The notes below the pieces were generated by a model. The model did not search any database and was not told where the DNA came from. It worked only from the letters and a program-made list of their open reading frames with translations. A stretch of DNA of 64,000 nucleotides from Filosporella fistucella (lineage: Eukaryota; Ascomycota; Leotiomycetes; Helotiales): the NCBI GenBank assembly GCA_030077755.1, contig JAQJZZ010000005.1:1550001-1614000 (forward strand). Reading direction: 5' to 3'. Positions 1 through 11,026 of this stretch are shown here, piece after piece. The position numbers and the translations under genes are program-made. How positions within the stretch are numbered: position 1 is the stretch's first letter; every line of letters begins with the position of its first letter.

Positions 1-1095
1 GTGCAGTAAGTTGAACCGCCCTTTTCCATACCACCAATCAAATTTCGGAATAGAAGATTTCACATGGAAATTTTAATGTTGCATTTTGGTTGAAACATGA
101 TATACTAATTCATATGTGTAGGGAGGCTGTGCCGGCCAAATTGGAGAAGATCTTGCCAAATAAGATTCATGACACCAGGGGTGTTGATATTTAGGTGGTA
201 TCTTCATTTGAAATAAAATGACAGGAAACCAAGGGCTTGGAGTTGGGTGTGCAAGATAATCCGCTGTTAGAATTTAATATACTTTTCAACCTTCTTGTTC
301 GAATCTTTCTTCCCTCATGGTGCAACCCTTGAGCTCGTTCAGGGACCAATATGATAGGGTCTTCCCGCTCGGACTTATAGTGGGGGTGGAGCATTCGATA
401 GGCTCCTCCGTACAAACCACTAGTGGATGATAGGGTGTGGACGGGTATGGAGTTAAGGGATGCGCCCCTAATACTCTTTTCGTGCTTGGACCGGCCGGGG
501 AGCACGGATGGGAAAATGTGACGGGGCAGAACGCAAGCATTGCCGGATGTTGTTGGCTGCCATGTGGTGTCTGAGAAATTGTTGCTTCTTGCCATGCAGG
601 GAGAAGATCATGCTATTAACTCACCAGAATTGCGTTGAGTGTACAAATTGTTTCGTTTTTCGTGTTTTAGACACATGTTATGCATGTTGTTTTGTTCCGG
701 GGAAAGCAAATCAATTATCTTGCGCTTTGCTCGGTGGCCAATTATTTGATCATGAGGTCCCTTTGAGAGGCAGCCCAACCTCTCCCGGGTGTACGGTTCA
801 CTCCTTATACGGGCATGGAACGGGCCACGGCGTTGCAGGGGCCAACAAGGCGCCTGGTGACCAGGGTAGAAGGTGGTTCAGCTCTATCTCTATGAAACTG
901 TGCGGCGAAGATCTCGTCATATCATATCCAGAGCATCTGTTTGATATTTGCTCTTCAAATCTTCATATTCTCCTTACCTCGTTCTTCACCTGATGAACGA
1001 CAAATGGACCTCTTCGTCCCTGCTCAATGAGCGAGCAGAACCGCTACAATCTCACCTATTGACTTTCAGGTCGCTGTGGGGTGAGTAATAGGATC
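1..1095. other. Intergenic, no gene recognised
   Basis: Open frames of up to about 160 codons occur on both strands, but none has a recognisable domain, a plausible splice partner or a credible start context. A GC-richer stretch lies near 770-860. I see nothing I can name here. Confidence 0.5.
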
Positions 1096-2317
1096 ATGTC
1101 GGAAGCATTGCCGCAACCTGCAGCACCGAATGGAAATCGCTTTGCAGTCGTGACGCTGTATGATAATAGTGCGCCGCTGATTATCGTTACAACTCTTGCT
1201 TTGATTTTCGCCTTTCTGGTATTTGCTGTGAGAATTCTGGTCATTAAAAGGAAGAGACATTCCTTCGATGATGGAGCAGCTTCGTGGGGCCATGTGAGCT
1301 TCAACAATTGAAATGGCAGGGGAAGAGCTGACAGCAACAGCTTTTAGCATTAGGGCAGGGAGTTGCAATGTTTCTTGCGATACGATATGGAGCTGGAAAA
1401 TCTCTAGATATGGTCGATGAGAAGGTTCAGTTGAAGATGGCAAAGGTACATCATTCCGGAGGACGCCAAGTGGAGATCGATCGAACTAATTTATCATGGT
1501 AGGCACTATTCGCAGCTCGAACCCTTTTCTTGGCCTCTCTCTACTTCTCGAAACTCAGCATCCTCCTTGTCATCCGGTCTCTATTCTACTGGGAACACAG
1601 ACGGAAAACGCTCTTTATCGATGCTGCTATTTTATTCGCAACTGCTTGGGGAGTCGCCGCCGTGCTCGCCGTCTCCATAAATTGCTCTCCTTCGTATATA
1701 TTTGGAAAAGTGGAGAAATGTCCGAGCTATATCCCGCGACTTCGAACTATCATGATACTCGACATGGTGACTGAAGTTATAATATTTACCCTCCCTCCCG
1801 CGTTTCTGCAAACCTTTCGAATTACTGCTGCGAAGAAATTCTTGGTTATATCTGCGTTTGCTTTCAGGCTACCGTACGTTCCTGTAATTCTCTGCCAGTT
1901 AAATTACTAATGAACAGCCATAGACTCATTGCACTCTCGATATTATACCTCCTCACCACGACTTCATATCTCTCTACACATTCTACAGGCACAGCCATTG
2001 TACCCTCGCTTGTCTACCAACAGATTTTCCTCGGGTACGCCCTTATGTCTGCCACTATACCATGCCTCAAGTCATTTGTCGAAGGGTTCACAACCGGTGG
2101 ATTGGGAAACATAAAAGACAGCAGTAGTGGGAGCATGGCATATACCCCTGAGCAGAGTTTTGAAATGGGTTGGGTCAGGAGAAAATTTGGAAATGCAAGA
2201 TGGGAGAGAAAACCGGTGGTTGACAAGAGGAGGAGTATATTGGGTGGCCAACGACGCTTGAATAGTCAAACATCGCAACAGCCTATTGTCGATTCGGGTA
2301 GTGGAAGTTTTGTATAG
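1096..2317 (+). CDS. Rhodopsin-domain (SAT4/PTH11-like) integral membrane protein
   Basis: Four exons (1096-1293, 1341-1445, 1503-1873, 1918-2317) join in frame to 357 residues. The first ATG after an upstream stop is at 1096. Successive hydrophobic segments include one near residues 20-40, LGQGVAMFLAIRYGAG in exon 2, the LFLASLYFSKLSILLVIRSL helix at the start of exon 3, and further helices up to about residue 300; a polar cytoplasmic tail follows. The DD motif after the first helix, the helix ending in KLSILLVIR, and the conserved FRLP before the sixth helix are typical of the fungal rhodopsin domain (DUF/SAT4 family) found in PTH11-type receptor-like proteins. Function of this member is unknown; a plasma-membrane sensor role is only a family-level inference. 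Introns are 47, 57 and 44 nt. Confidence 0.85.
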
Positions 2318-2755
2318 CGGTGTTTTTGGTATATGGTTTCGGCACTTCTTAGCGGGATGGAGTTTGGCGATGATTGACTATGTATGATATAGCTGGAGGG
2401 AGGAGTTTCTTCTTGGTTTCGGAAGGGTGTTTGGAAAATTAGGATTTAGGGGCGTTCATTCTGGACGGTGGCTAGGTCTTTAAGGTCAAGCACTGTATAT
2501 GTATACATCAAGGATTTGGCGATACATTATGAAATATTTGAGCATAACCACAAGCAGAAGGCTGAACCTCCTGTGTTACAGGCTCTATTGAATTTGAATC
2601 TGTTGAAGAACTTCCACGCCCTCAACCGTAGTATCCGCTGGCGCTCATAACCCTAAATGTAGTTCAATGCAACCAAGAAGTAAATGGAGCATTCGACAAA
2701 TTACCTCAAGATTCATTTCAAATCATGCAGTACCATACCTTCTTCCGTTACGTTT
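2318..2755. other. Intergenic between convergent genes
   Basis: This is the shared 3' space of the rhodopsin-domain gene and the P450 gene on the other strand. Only short open frames without features occur. Confidence 0.6.
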
Positions 2756-4315
2756 CTACGCCGCAACTTTGAATTTCAGCACAAGTTTCTCCCCTACTGG
2801 ACCTGCCAGAAAAGCATCTTCCTGCTCGATTCCCTCGGCATCAACAATGCTCGTCTCAAACTCAGTGTAAATCGCTACCGTAGCAAGTTTTAACACTGAG
2901 AATTTAATAGTTAGTCCAATTATTAGTCCCCTCTCTTTTTAAAACAATACGCAAGTATGAACCGTAAGCTTTTAAGGAAAACAAAACTTACTATACATGG
3001 CAAAATGACTACCAATACACATCCTCCCTCCACTCCCAAAAGCCCAAAACCAACTGTTCATCTCTTTTAAGTTCTCATCATCCTTAGACAAAAGCCACCT
3101 CTCAGGTCTAAAAACGAGTGGATTCGGGAATACAGATGCGTTTTGATGCAGACACTGTGCTGATGTACCAACGGCGATATTGGCTGGGATGTAGATACTA
3201 TCAATGAAAACTCCGTCTTTGGGAGTGAGACGAGGTAGAAGAGCTGGTGAGGGAGGATAGAGACGGAGAGTTTCTTTGAGAATTGCGCTTAAAATAGGTA
3301 AGGAGTCAATTGATTTTGGGTCCGGGAGTGCCGAGTTCGATGAGCGCTGCATGTCTTTCAATGATGGCGACAGAGTGCGTAATTCTTTCCGAAGCTGGAG
3401 TTGAAGAAGAGGGTTCAGGGAGAGCTGATATTGGAGATAGGTCAGTGTGATGCGTGTTGTTTCTATGCTGGCTAGAAAGTGATCTAGCATTTCAGATGCG
3501 ACTTTTAGCTTGGTTTCCTCTGGAGTGCATCCCGACTTCTCTAGATACGCCGATAGTTGAGCATAAACGACTGGATGAGATACCGTAGCTGAAGCTGCTT
3601 GGTCGCACATTCTCATTCCAAAAGCCTCCACTTCCTGGGTCGCTGTTTCGCTGCCTGGTAAATCTCTGGCTTTGATCCGGTACGTTGATATGAATTTCTG
3701 TCTAGCTTGAACATCTTTGATAAATGAAGTCGCATGTTCTGCCCCGAAAAGATATGCAGACATGAAGTCTGCACCAATAGCATGATTCAAGCCATACGCA
3801 TCGAAATTCTCTCCCTTCTCCGCGGCAGTTCGTACAACAGGCAACAAATTTTCAAATACCAATGCAATACTTGACTTCTTCAGATCTTCAGATCTTTGAA
3901 CATAAGATTTAGAGTAAACATGCGACAGCATCCGTTTTTGTGCCGAATGCGGGCCACTTCGCAGCAAAGAGACCAAATTCGGAGTTCCGTAGTTCATGAG
4001 TTCATCAGCGTACCACTGGGTCTTTTCTAGACCGCCGACGTATATCTTCCGTAGCCCATCGAGAGAACAGATACTGATCTCCGTGGGAGAGAGACGGACG
4101 AGGGGCCCATGTTCCTTGTGTGCAGCCAAAATTTGGGCGATGCCTGTTTTGCCATTTTGACGCAGATTCTTGAGCCAGCGAGCAGAAAATGGAGCGGTTG
4201 GGTGGGCAAAGGGGATTTGGGAAAGAGGTGAGAGCAAGAGAGGGTAGTAGATGTGCTTATAAAACAAATAGAATAGAACAGATACTCCAGCAAGGAGCGA
4301 TATTGAGGGAGGCAT
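2756..4315 (-). CDS. Cytochrome P450 monooxygenase
   Basis: Two exons (4315-2992, 2895-2756) give 487 residues, the normal length for a fungal microsomal P450. An N-terminal membrane anchor (about residues 5-25) is followed by the proline-rich hinge. Seen motifs: I-helix ASIETT (the usual acidic-Thr pair present as ET), ExxR in KETLR, FRPERW, and the heme-binding loop FGSGGRMCIG with the axial cysteine at residue 433. The second exon supplies the C-terminal strand ending LVLKFKVAA; without it the protein would stop right after the heme loop. I chose ATG 4315 because it places the anchor at the N terminus; an in-frame ATG at 4363 would add 16 residues. Substrate is unknown. The family acts at the ER with a P450 reductase. 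No biosynthetic core enzyme is adjacent. Confidence 0.9.
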
Positions 4316-5095
4316 TATGAAGTTTGGAGCGATGTAATATGAGATCGGATGATTTCTTATCAATGAGAATGATTGCTACGAACCCCCACACTGCGGGGTT
4401 GAGGAGCCCGCTATTTCAAGTCATTAGTGGTCTTCTACTTCTGCTCCTGATTGAACTTGAGGCTTTCAGAATCATTGAATATAGATTTGAATTTGCGACG
4501 TACTTTCGATGGATTACGTAATAGAAGTGCTCGCTCCATCTGTATTCAAAATCTATCAAAAGAGGTTGCACATGGACGTTGTCAAGCGGAAATACCATAC
4601 TGATAAAATGTTCAGGGCGTTGATGCCTATATTTCGGCGACTAACCTTCCCGTGCTTCCCCGCCACTTCACAGCCAGTTAGTACGGTGACTAGCAAACCG
4701 TTTAGAACTACGAGTATTTCTTTAACTACGAAACCCATCAGCAGATATAGCGATACTCCGGAATTGTCTGTTAAATATTATGCTCCACTTCAATAGTAAC
4801 AATACTAAATTGCTCATTCATTTGAGGAGGTTGATGGATTCCCGACGTCCTCCCGAACTACGAAATCAACTTCTCGTCACAGTCAGCGCTGTAAGTGGTG
4901 CAATCCCGGTAACATACACAACATAATCAACACTTCTTTTCATTTGATATATTGGAGATTCAGTCCAGGTCGGCAGTTTTCTTCCACTTCCATACGAAGG
5001 AAATTCTAGAAAATCCCGGACGCTCTGTGACAGCCAGCAATTGTCCACTTCATCCCACCTTGCTGACAGCCCCCTTTCTCAACCTTACATCACAA
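4316..5095. other. Intergenic between divergent genes
   Basis: This space separates the P450 start on the minus strand from the ABM-like gene on the plus strand. A 95-codon plus-strand open frame at 4509-4796 has no recognisable features and I do not count it as a gene. Confidence 0.5.
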
Positions 5096-5817
5096 ATGCC
5101 AATCCTCGAGATCCTCATCCTCCGCATTTTCCCACACCTAGATCCTTCTTCTCCCCAGATTTTAGCCTCTCTTCAATTGGTTCGATCACTTCTCGCCCAG
5201 AGAATTCACCCAACTCTATCTCGCTTCTATCAGTGCGTCGAAGACCCGGGCCTCATATATGTACTCGGTCTATGGCCTACTCTTGAATCACACAAAGGTT
5301 TCCTGGAATCAAGTTCAAGAGAAGAAGTCTTGAGACCTCAGGAAGAGGTATTGGAATTTGTGTGGTGTGGACATGTGAAGATAGGCGGGGAGGTGGGCTG
5401 TGAGGAGATTATGAAAGGAAAATGGTTGCCTCTGAAAGCGCAAGTGATGGCTGTTGCTAGGTTAGGTATCAAAGAGGGTATGGAGGATGAGTACCAGACA
5501 GCAGTGAACAGATATCAAGGTTCAGTGAAGGGAGCTACGGAGCCGGTGAGTATCTTTTTTTTTTTGTTTTATAATTCTTCTATCGAGTACGAGTGTAGGT
5601 TAGTTAACACGCAAAGCATGCTCCCTACCATGGCTGGATTGTAGATCCAGAGCAGCCTGAGGGAAAGAACATCGCGGTCATGATATCTGGCTGGGATACT
5701 CCCGAGAATCACAAAAAATTTACGGCGAATATGAGGCAAAGCGAGCCAGCATATAGGGCTGTCCGTGATACATATGAGTGGATGGATGTAAAGCATATGA
5801 AGGACATGGAGGGGTAA
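5096..5817 (+). CDS. ABM-like (dimeric alpha-beta barrel) protein
   Basis: Two exons (5096-5545, 5617-5817) join in frame to 216 residues. The intron has donor GTGAGT, a pyrimidine-rich run of T and an AAAG acceptor; the downstream exon starts HAPYHGWIVD. The alternation of short beta-strand and helix segments, with a first repeat around PILEILILRI...VLGLWPTLESHKGFL and a second around IAVMISGWDTPENHKKF, is typical of the antibiotic-biosynthesis-monooxygenase-like/dabb fold, which often appears as tandem halves in fungal proteins. The W-x3-E/N-xHK-x-F pattern occurs twice, once per half. I infer the fold from this pattern only. Enzymatic activity is uncertain; many fungal members have no assigned reaction. 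An in-frame upstream ATG at 4952 would add 48 residues, but the shorter start fits the fold better. Confidence 0.65.
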
Positions 5818-6649
5818 ATGCTCAACGGGCCGTATGAGGAAAGGATCAAGAGGACTTTCGATGGCCTACTATGAACCAGTGTGCTCTTCCTGGTAAGCTT
5901 GCGCACAGATCTATGACTGCAATCCTTTGCGAGTTGATGGATTGTCATCATTTGCTGACTTAGAAGTAGGGCGTCTGTGCATGAAGTTTTGTTGATACTC
6001 CGTAGCTGAATTGGGATTGGCATTCGGACATAAGACTTTTCGGCCTTTGAATTGAATGCCCGTATTTTCTGCGTTCTATAATTTTTAGGAACATCCAAAC
6101 CTGGCTGGTCATTTCCAGGACCTTTATTGTGATACAACAGTCATCAGGAGCGCTGCGGTATAAAGTATTCAATGAGTTTGGCTAGAGACTTTGCTACGAT
6201 GATGGATCATGATGGTCCTCGGCTAACCCTGTGTGTCTTCTTTGCTTGACCAATCTAATTGATTGCGAAACGAGGATGATCGATAATCACTTACCCATGC
6301 TCCATCAATGTGCAGAAATAGAGATAGTGTTCTTCTTCTCATAGCTCCATGGCTATAATGCGTAAACTCCGAAAGAAAAGCCCGAATGATGTCAAGCAGG
6401 GATGGCTTGGCAGCTACCCCACCGGAATACAACGTCAAGCTCGAGATATATTTGAACATCACACCTTTTCCTGTTCAATTGCTCTAGTACTCATCCTTAT
6501 CTTCCTAACATTCAAATTTTCAGAAAATCAACTATCCATCACTATGGCTCCCAATGATAGCCTCAGGATGAATATGCATTTCTTTGTGAATCTGGCTTGA
6601 AGGTCTCTCGAATTTGCGTCGGATGTATGTCCTTAGGTGATCATCAAGG
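5818..6649. other. Intergenic, nothing recognised
   Basis: Only short open frames. A minus-strand frame at 6223-6462 has no domain signature. The region may hold further decayed sequence 5' of the aldo-keto reductase relic, but I cannot align any of it. Confidence 0.5.
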
Positions 6650-7067
6650 TCGATTTGACTGGGTTATTGACGAGGAAGCCTCTTTGCCGATATTGGAGAA
6701 ATGCTACAATTCCGGGAATGATTCCATGGTCACCGATCGCAATGGGATATCTGACTAGACCACATGAGAAGGTCACAGATAGTGAGCGTGGAGATTTCAT
6801 GATGAGGCGTTTCTGGGACAGCCTTGGACTGAGACGGACGCGAAGATGACTAACAAGATCGAGGAAGTTGCAAAGAGTAGAGGGACCAGTATGGCAATTG
6901 TGGTTATGGCCTGGAGTCTCAGCAAGCCATATGTTACATCACCTACTGTAGGCATGTCGAAGCTTAGGGTGGATGATGCTATCAAGGCTGCCAACTTCTA
7001 GTTGACGGAAGAAGAGATCGAGAGCATTGATAGCTTATACCAACCTAAAAAAGTGATTGCGATCTAG
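6650..7067 (+). pseudogene. Aldo-keto reductase pseudogene with internal deletion
   Basis: A stretch at about 6656-6714 encodes DWVIDEEASLPILEKCYNSG, the N-terminal helix region of fungal YakC/aryl-alcohol-type aldo-keto reductases. It is followed at once, in another frame, by GMIPWSPIAMGYLTRP, which in intact enzymes lies some 150 residues later. After a further frame change the C-terminal part is readable (GTSMAIVVMAWSLSKP, then AAN-F, a TAG at 6999-7001, then LTEEEIESIDSLYQP) and ends at 7065-7067. The catalytic Tyr/Lys/Asp region is therefore deleted, two frameshifts are present and one nonsense codon is present. In life the family reduces aldehydes and ketones with NADPH; this copy cannot. 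Confidence 0.8.
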
Positions 7068-7297
7068 GCAGAGGTTGATCGCTTTCCGTAGAATAATTGC
7101 TGGAGAAGTGTAGATCTATCGAGATTGGAAACTGTTCTCTACGTGGAATTTTTCAAAATGATACCACAGTCAAGGCGCAATTCATTAATTTCACCGTAGA
7201 TTATGTAATGTCAACCAAATTACAATCTTCCGGTTTCTTTTTATTCAATTATTTCTACAATCAAAACGGTCCCTCGGAGGGGGAACTTTGATGTCTT

Positions 7298-9028
7298 TTA
7301 CTCTCTCAACAATCCTTCCGAAACTCCCTTCTCTCTGAGACTACCTCCCTTATTTCGACTTTCAGTCGCATCGACATCAGATGACCCATTTTCCTCAACC
7401 TTGATCCCGAACTCAGTCTCGAGAACTTTCCTCAGCTTGACTTCTTTAAGACAAATAGCAATCGGTAATGCAAGTAAAGTGAATCCAATCAGTATTTGCC
7501 AAACTTGCTTCAAGCATATTTCGTATACATGCTGGATCTGTAGCTTCAGAACAGGGTTGCCATTAAGAGTTGTCATGAAAGTTCTTGTGGCGTGCTCATA
7601 ACCACCGCCATGAGCCAGAAGGCTACGGACTGTGCTATCTTGAATACTGTTGAGCTCTTGATCGAATTTAGAGTTGAAAATTGCAGAGGGAATTGCAGCA
7701 CCCCAAATCGCCCCGAAGCTTCTCGCAAATGCCCAAGCTGCCGTCGCTACAGCTACATCCGACTCTTCCAAGGGAGCTTGAACTGCTGGCAAAGTAGCAG
7801 TCAGAGATAGCCCCGCCCCTAGACCTATGATAATCTGAAAGATAATGCAAACAGCAAGTGAGGTGCTGCTTGTTAAAATGGTGAGGCAGCCATTGCCAAT
7901 GCAGAGTAACACAAAGCCGATGATGATCACAAATTTGTAGCGACCCGTAGCAGCTACTGCAAACCCACCCAACATACCGGATGGCGCAAATGGTATGAGG
8001 ACTGCAAGAAGATAGACACCGGCTCTCAAAGGTGTGGCTTCCAGGATCGCTTGGAAATAAACGGGGAGAAAAAAGCTCAGCCATGAGAGGACGATTCCAT
8101 GGATGAAGGTGATAGCGTATCCCATGGAAGACGAAGCGGTACCGTATACTCTCAAAGGCATCATAGGGTCAGATGCTGCAAATGCTTGATGTAAACCAAA
8201 CAGGGCGAGTCCCAGTAGCCCAACGATGAGTGGTATCAGAACCCTCGCAGAAGACCAAGCATAAGTTGTTCCACCCCAAGTCATGGAAATCAAAATAGAA
8301 ACCACCGAAGCAGCAAGAATAAAGTTTCCCAGATAGTCGATACGGGTAAGTCTTTGCATCATGGTTCCCTGTCGTTTGTGATTGACCCGAAGGAAGAGAA
8401 TGACGAATATCAAGGCCAAACCAATTATAGGCAAATTGATATAGAAGACCCATCGCCAGGACACTCTCTGAACTATAACTCCTCCAATGATTGGTCCCAA
8501 GAAACTTCCAAGGGTGAAAAATGTCATGATGATGGCCATGTATTGCATTCGCATCCGAAGAGGCACCAAATCTGCCAGTATCGTATCAACCATAGTGACC
8601 ATCATGCCAGCACCGATTCCTTGTACTAGGCGAGCGGCTATGAGCATTTCGAGGTTGTTGGATCCTCCACAGAGACCACTACCAAGTCCAAATAAGCCGA
8701 GAGATATAATCATTGGGGTTCGTCGGCCAAAGATATCTGCAAGTTGGCCAGCCATGGGCTGAGCAATCGCGGTTGTAAGGTAGTAGCCATTCATTGTCCA
8801 TACGTATAGTGCCCCGCCATTGAGATCTGCCACGATTGTTGGAAGAGACGTGGTGAGAATCGAGCCGTCGAGACCGGCCAGCAGCATCGTCAAGGAAAGA
8901 CCAGGAAATATTGCCCAAAACCTCCAGCCGTTGGGTTTCCATGGTTTCTCTTCTTCCTGTGAGATGTCGATTTCGATAGTATCGGGTGCTTTGATGCCTG
9001 CATCATTCTGAGAGGTGTCAATCGTCAT
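7298..9028 (-). CDS. MFS drug exporter, DHA2 family (14 TM)
   Basis: Single exon of 576 residues starting at ATG 9028; a longer in-frame start at 9082 would only add a non-conserved leader. After a polar N terminus of about 35 residues come about 14 hydrophobic helices. Diagnostic motifs: LDGSILTTSLPTIVADL in TM1 (DHA2 motif D1), GQLADIFGRRTPM between TM2 and TM3 (motif A), RLVQGIGAG in TM4 (motif B) and GSFLGPIIGGVIVQ with SWRWVFYINLPI in TM5-6 (motif C). The family exports drugs, mycotoxins or metals by proton antiport at the plasma membrane or vacuole. It lies between the aldo-keto reductase relic and the QCR8-like gene; the latter is transcribed divergently from it across about 940 bp. 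Substrate unknown. Confidence 0.9.
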   Translation of the reverse strand: MTIDTSQNDAGIKAPDTIEIDISQEEEKPWKPNGWRFWAIFPGLSLTMLLAGLDGSILTTSLPTIVADLNGGALYVWTMNGYYLTTAIAQPMAGQLADIFGRRTPMIISLGLFGLGSGLCGGSNNLEMLIAARLVQGIGAGMMVTMVDTILADLVPLRMRMQYMAIIMTFFTLGSFLGPIIGGVIVQRVSWRWVFYINLPIIGLALIFVILFLRVNHKRQGTMMQRLTRIDYLGNFILAASVVSILISMTWGGTTYAWSSARVLIPLIVGLLGLALFGLHQAFAASDPMMPLRVYGTASSSMGYAITFIHGIVLSWLSFFLPVYFQAILEATPLRAGVYLLAVLIPFAPSGMLGGFAVAATGRYKFVIIIGFVLLCIGNGCLTILTSSTSLAVCIIFQIIIGLGAGLSLTATLPAVQAPLEESDVAVATAAWAFARSFGAIWGAAIPSAIFNSKFDQELNSIQDSTVRSLLAHGGGYEHATRTFMTTLNGNPVLKLQIQHVYEICLKQVWQILIGFTLLALPIAICLKEVKLRKVLETEFGIKVEENGSSDVDATESRNKGGSLREKGVSEGLLRE

Positions 9029-9970
9029 TTTCTGCGTGCTGAAATGCTGTGCTGAGTGCTTGCTATATAGTATGATTTGCAACTCTTACCAAAACTGTGG
9101 AGTTGCAAAGCCCGGAATACAAAGGTGATTAGTGAGAACTCTTTTCGTTTCCTCCCCAGTCGAAGAGTAATCGCTTGAAAAAGCTCAGTGCTTGCAGGTT
9201 GATGTATAGTAAAGTTTCTTAAAGTGTATTCGTACTCACAATAATTCTCTGCTTTTTGCCTATAAAAGCATCCCGCAAACCTCCGCCGAGAGCAGTGACA
9301 GGCTCGGGAGACAGTCAGCAAGGTCTAATTATCATTGGGTGATCAGGCAGCCAAGTGAATCCAGGCGGAACTCCGCAAGGATAATTAGGATGCCCTCGCT
9401 TAGAATAGGGGAGCTCATATAGAGACTCTAATCAGACGACAAAATCCGCGAAGGGGGCTGATTCAGGCCAAAATCCTGTAAATAATGTCGAGCCTGCCAG
9501 AGAATCTCTTGTTCCATTTCCTGCTAATCTACAACATTTGGGTCTCATAATCTTTTGCAATTGAGAGTTCCTTCCTCTTACCTTTCAACTATGGAGTACT
9601 CATGCCGAACCTATTCAAGGTCCACATACGAGTTTCCCCTGACTGCAGCCGAAATCTGAGGACCCTGTTTGTTTATTCTAACCCTTGATTCCATTCATCG
9701 TATGAAACCGGTGTTCGTATTTCCATTGCTGACTAAGAGCCGATAGAACGAATTGCGGACACCTAAGGTACATACTCGGCCCATACGCGGACCTGATATC
9801 TGCTTTACGCGAGGTCTGAACATTGCGTCAATAATCACGAGAAGTTATATAAAGATGGTTCTGCGATCAACCAAAGATGTTGATACAACAGTATATGTGT
9901 CTGATACTACCAACACGTTCCGCAATACAGCCTTCTCCGTAATCGAAATTCACCTTTACTAGTACACAAG
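9029..9970. other. Divergent intergenic region
   Basis: A promoter-sized gap between the DHA2 exporter (minus) and the QCR8-like gene (plus). A 69-codon open frame at 9753-9962 has no features. I see no clear operator repeat. Confidence 0.5.
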
Positions 9971-10442
9971 ATGGAATATAATCCAAATCCAATGAATCCG
10001 CCAGAAAGGTACGAACAGCTTATATTGTGTCAAGTGAAGATGTTGAATTTCTTGTAGACCCCCAGTATGGTCTTGGGGACACCCCAGTAGGCCACTGTAG
10101 TATTCATTCTTTGGGCAGACATTGAGAAAAATTTAGGAATCCAAAAACAGTGGGGAATAGTCTCTTATAGACTTTCGTGCAATGCTCAGAGACCTCTGGC
10201 TGGTGCCGCATACAATGCTGTCTTCAACACAGCCCGGCGTTGTGCAGGACAATTTCTATATGTCGTTCCTCCTTTTGTGGTCGCATACTTGGCAATGAGC
10301 TGGGCTGAAGACAAGTAAGTGATGCCTGATGACTACTGCTGCCGAAATTGGTGACATTGAACAATTTTGACATGTTTCACGTAGGAATAAATTCTTGAAC
10401 TCGAAGGAGGGAAGATTGAAAGCTGGAGTAGAAGGAAAATAA
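9971..10442 (+). CDS. QCR8: Cytochrome bc1 complex subunit 8 (QCR8-like), divergent
   Basis: Four short exons (9971-10008, 10058-10086, 10137-10314, 10385-10442) join in frame to exactly 100 residues, the usual QCR8 size. Recognition rests on the SWGH motif, the YxLS element, QRPLAGAAYNAVFNTARR, LYVVPPFVVAYLAMSWAEDK (one matrix-crossing helix) and NKFLNSKEGR at the end. QCR8 is a small ubiquinone-site subunit of respiratory complex III in the inner mitochondrial membrane. Compared with what I know of fungal QCR8, the stretch between SWGH and the YxLS element is altered (the usual GGPPQKG is not there) and the N terminus is short and Asn/Pro-rich. That suggests a divergent paralogue, not the sole housekeeping copy; this cannot be decided without the rest of the genome. 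The exon 2 donor could also pair with an earlier acceptor near 10119, in frame. Confidence 0.8.
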
Positions 10443-11026
10443 CTTGCTGCCCAGTAATTGCGGGGTAATTCGAGAGATATACGAATGTGCAATCTGTTGT
10501 AAAAAGAAACAGATCGTTCAAATTTCAATTGTCAGAAATGTATCACCATTCTTCCAGAGCCAGAGTAGGAATTTATCCCACATTATATTTTTCACACAAC
10601 AGGAATAGGTGGATAAGTGAAAGGACGAGAAGGGGTATCGCGGTTGAGCCCCTAGAATCTTTTGTTCGCTAAATTCAGGGGCATTTTCCGATATTAACAT
10701 CGTGAATTCTAATAATGAAATTAATACTCATAGACATTTTCACAGCTTCTGAATATATAAGTAGGAAACTGTTGTCAATCTAAAAAGTATAGTAGCTGCT
10801 ACGTTGATGCCCTGGATACTTCACTCTGCCTAGGTAGCCCGTAGTGAGGTTCTGTTCTGGCATGCCCCTGACCCTTCAATGATTGGCTCTGTCGGTTATT
10901 AGTCAGCTGCTTCCGTATCGCATCTTAGTCATTCGTCTCTGGTCAACTTCAAACTGACAACATCATGATTCTCGATGCAGGAAAAGTCGGAATCCATGCT
11001 CCTTATAATCCCGTTCGACAAAAAGT
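10443..11026. other. Intergenic upstream of Zn2Cys6 gene
   Basis: AT-rich, with no open frame that I can support. It presumably holds the promoter of the regulator that starts at 11027. Confidence 0.5.

Noticed and set aside
508..993. 161-codon plus-strand frame, cysteine-rich at the start
   Set aside because: No signal peptide, no domain, no splice partner, and frames on the other strand cover part of the same region; most likely chance.
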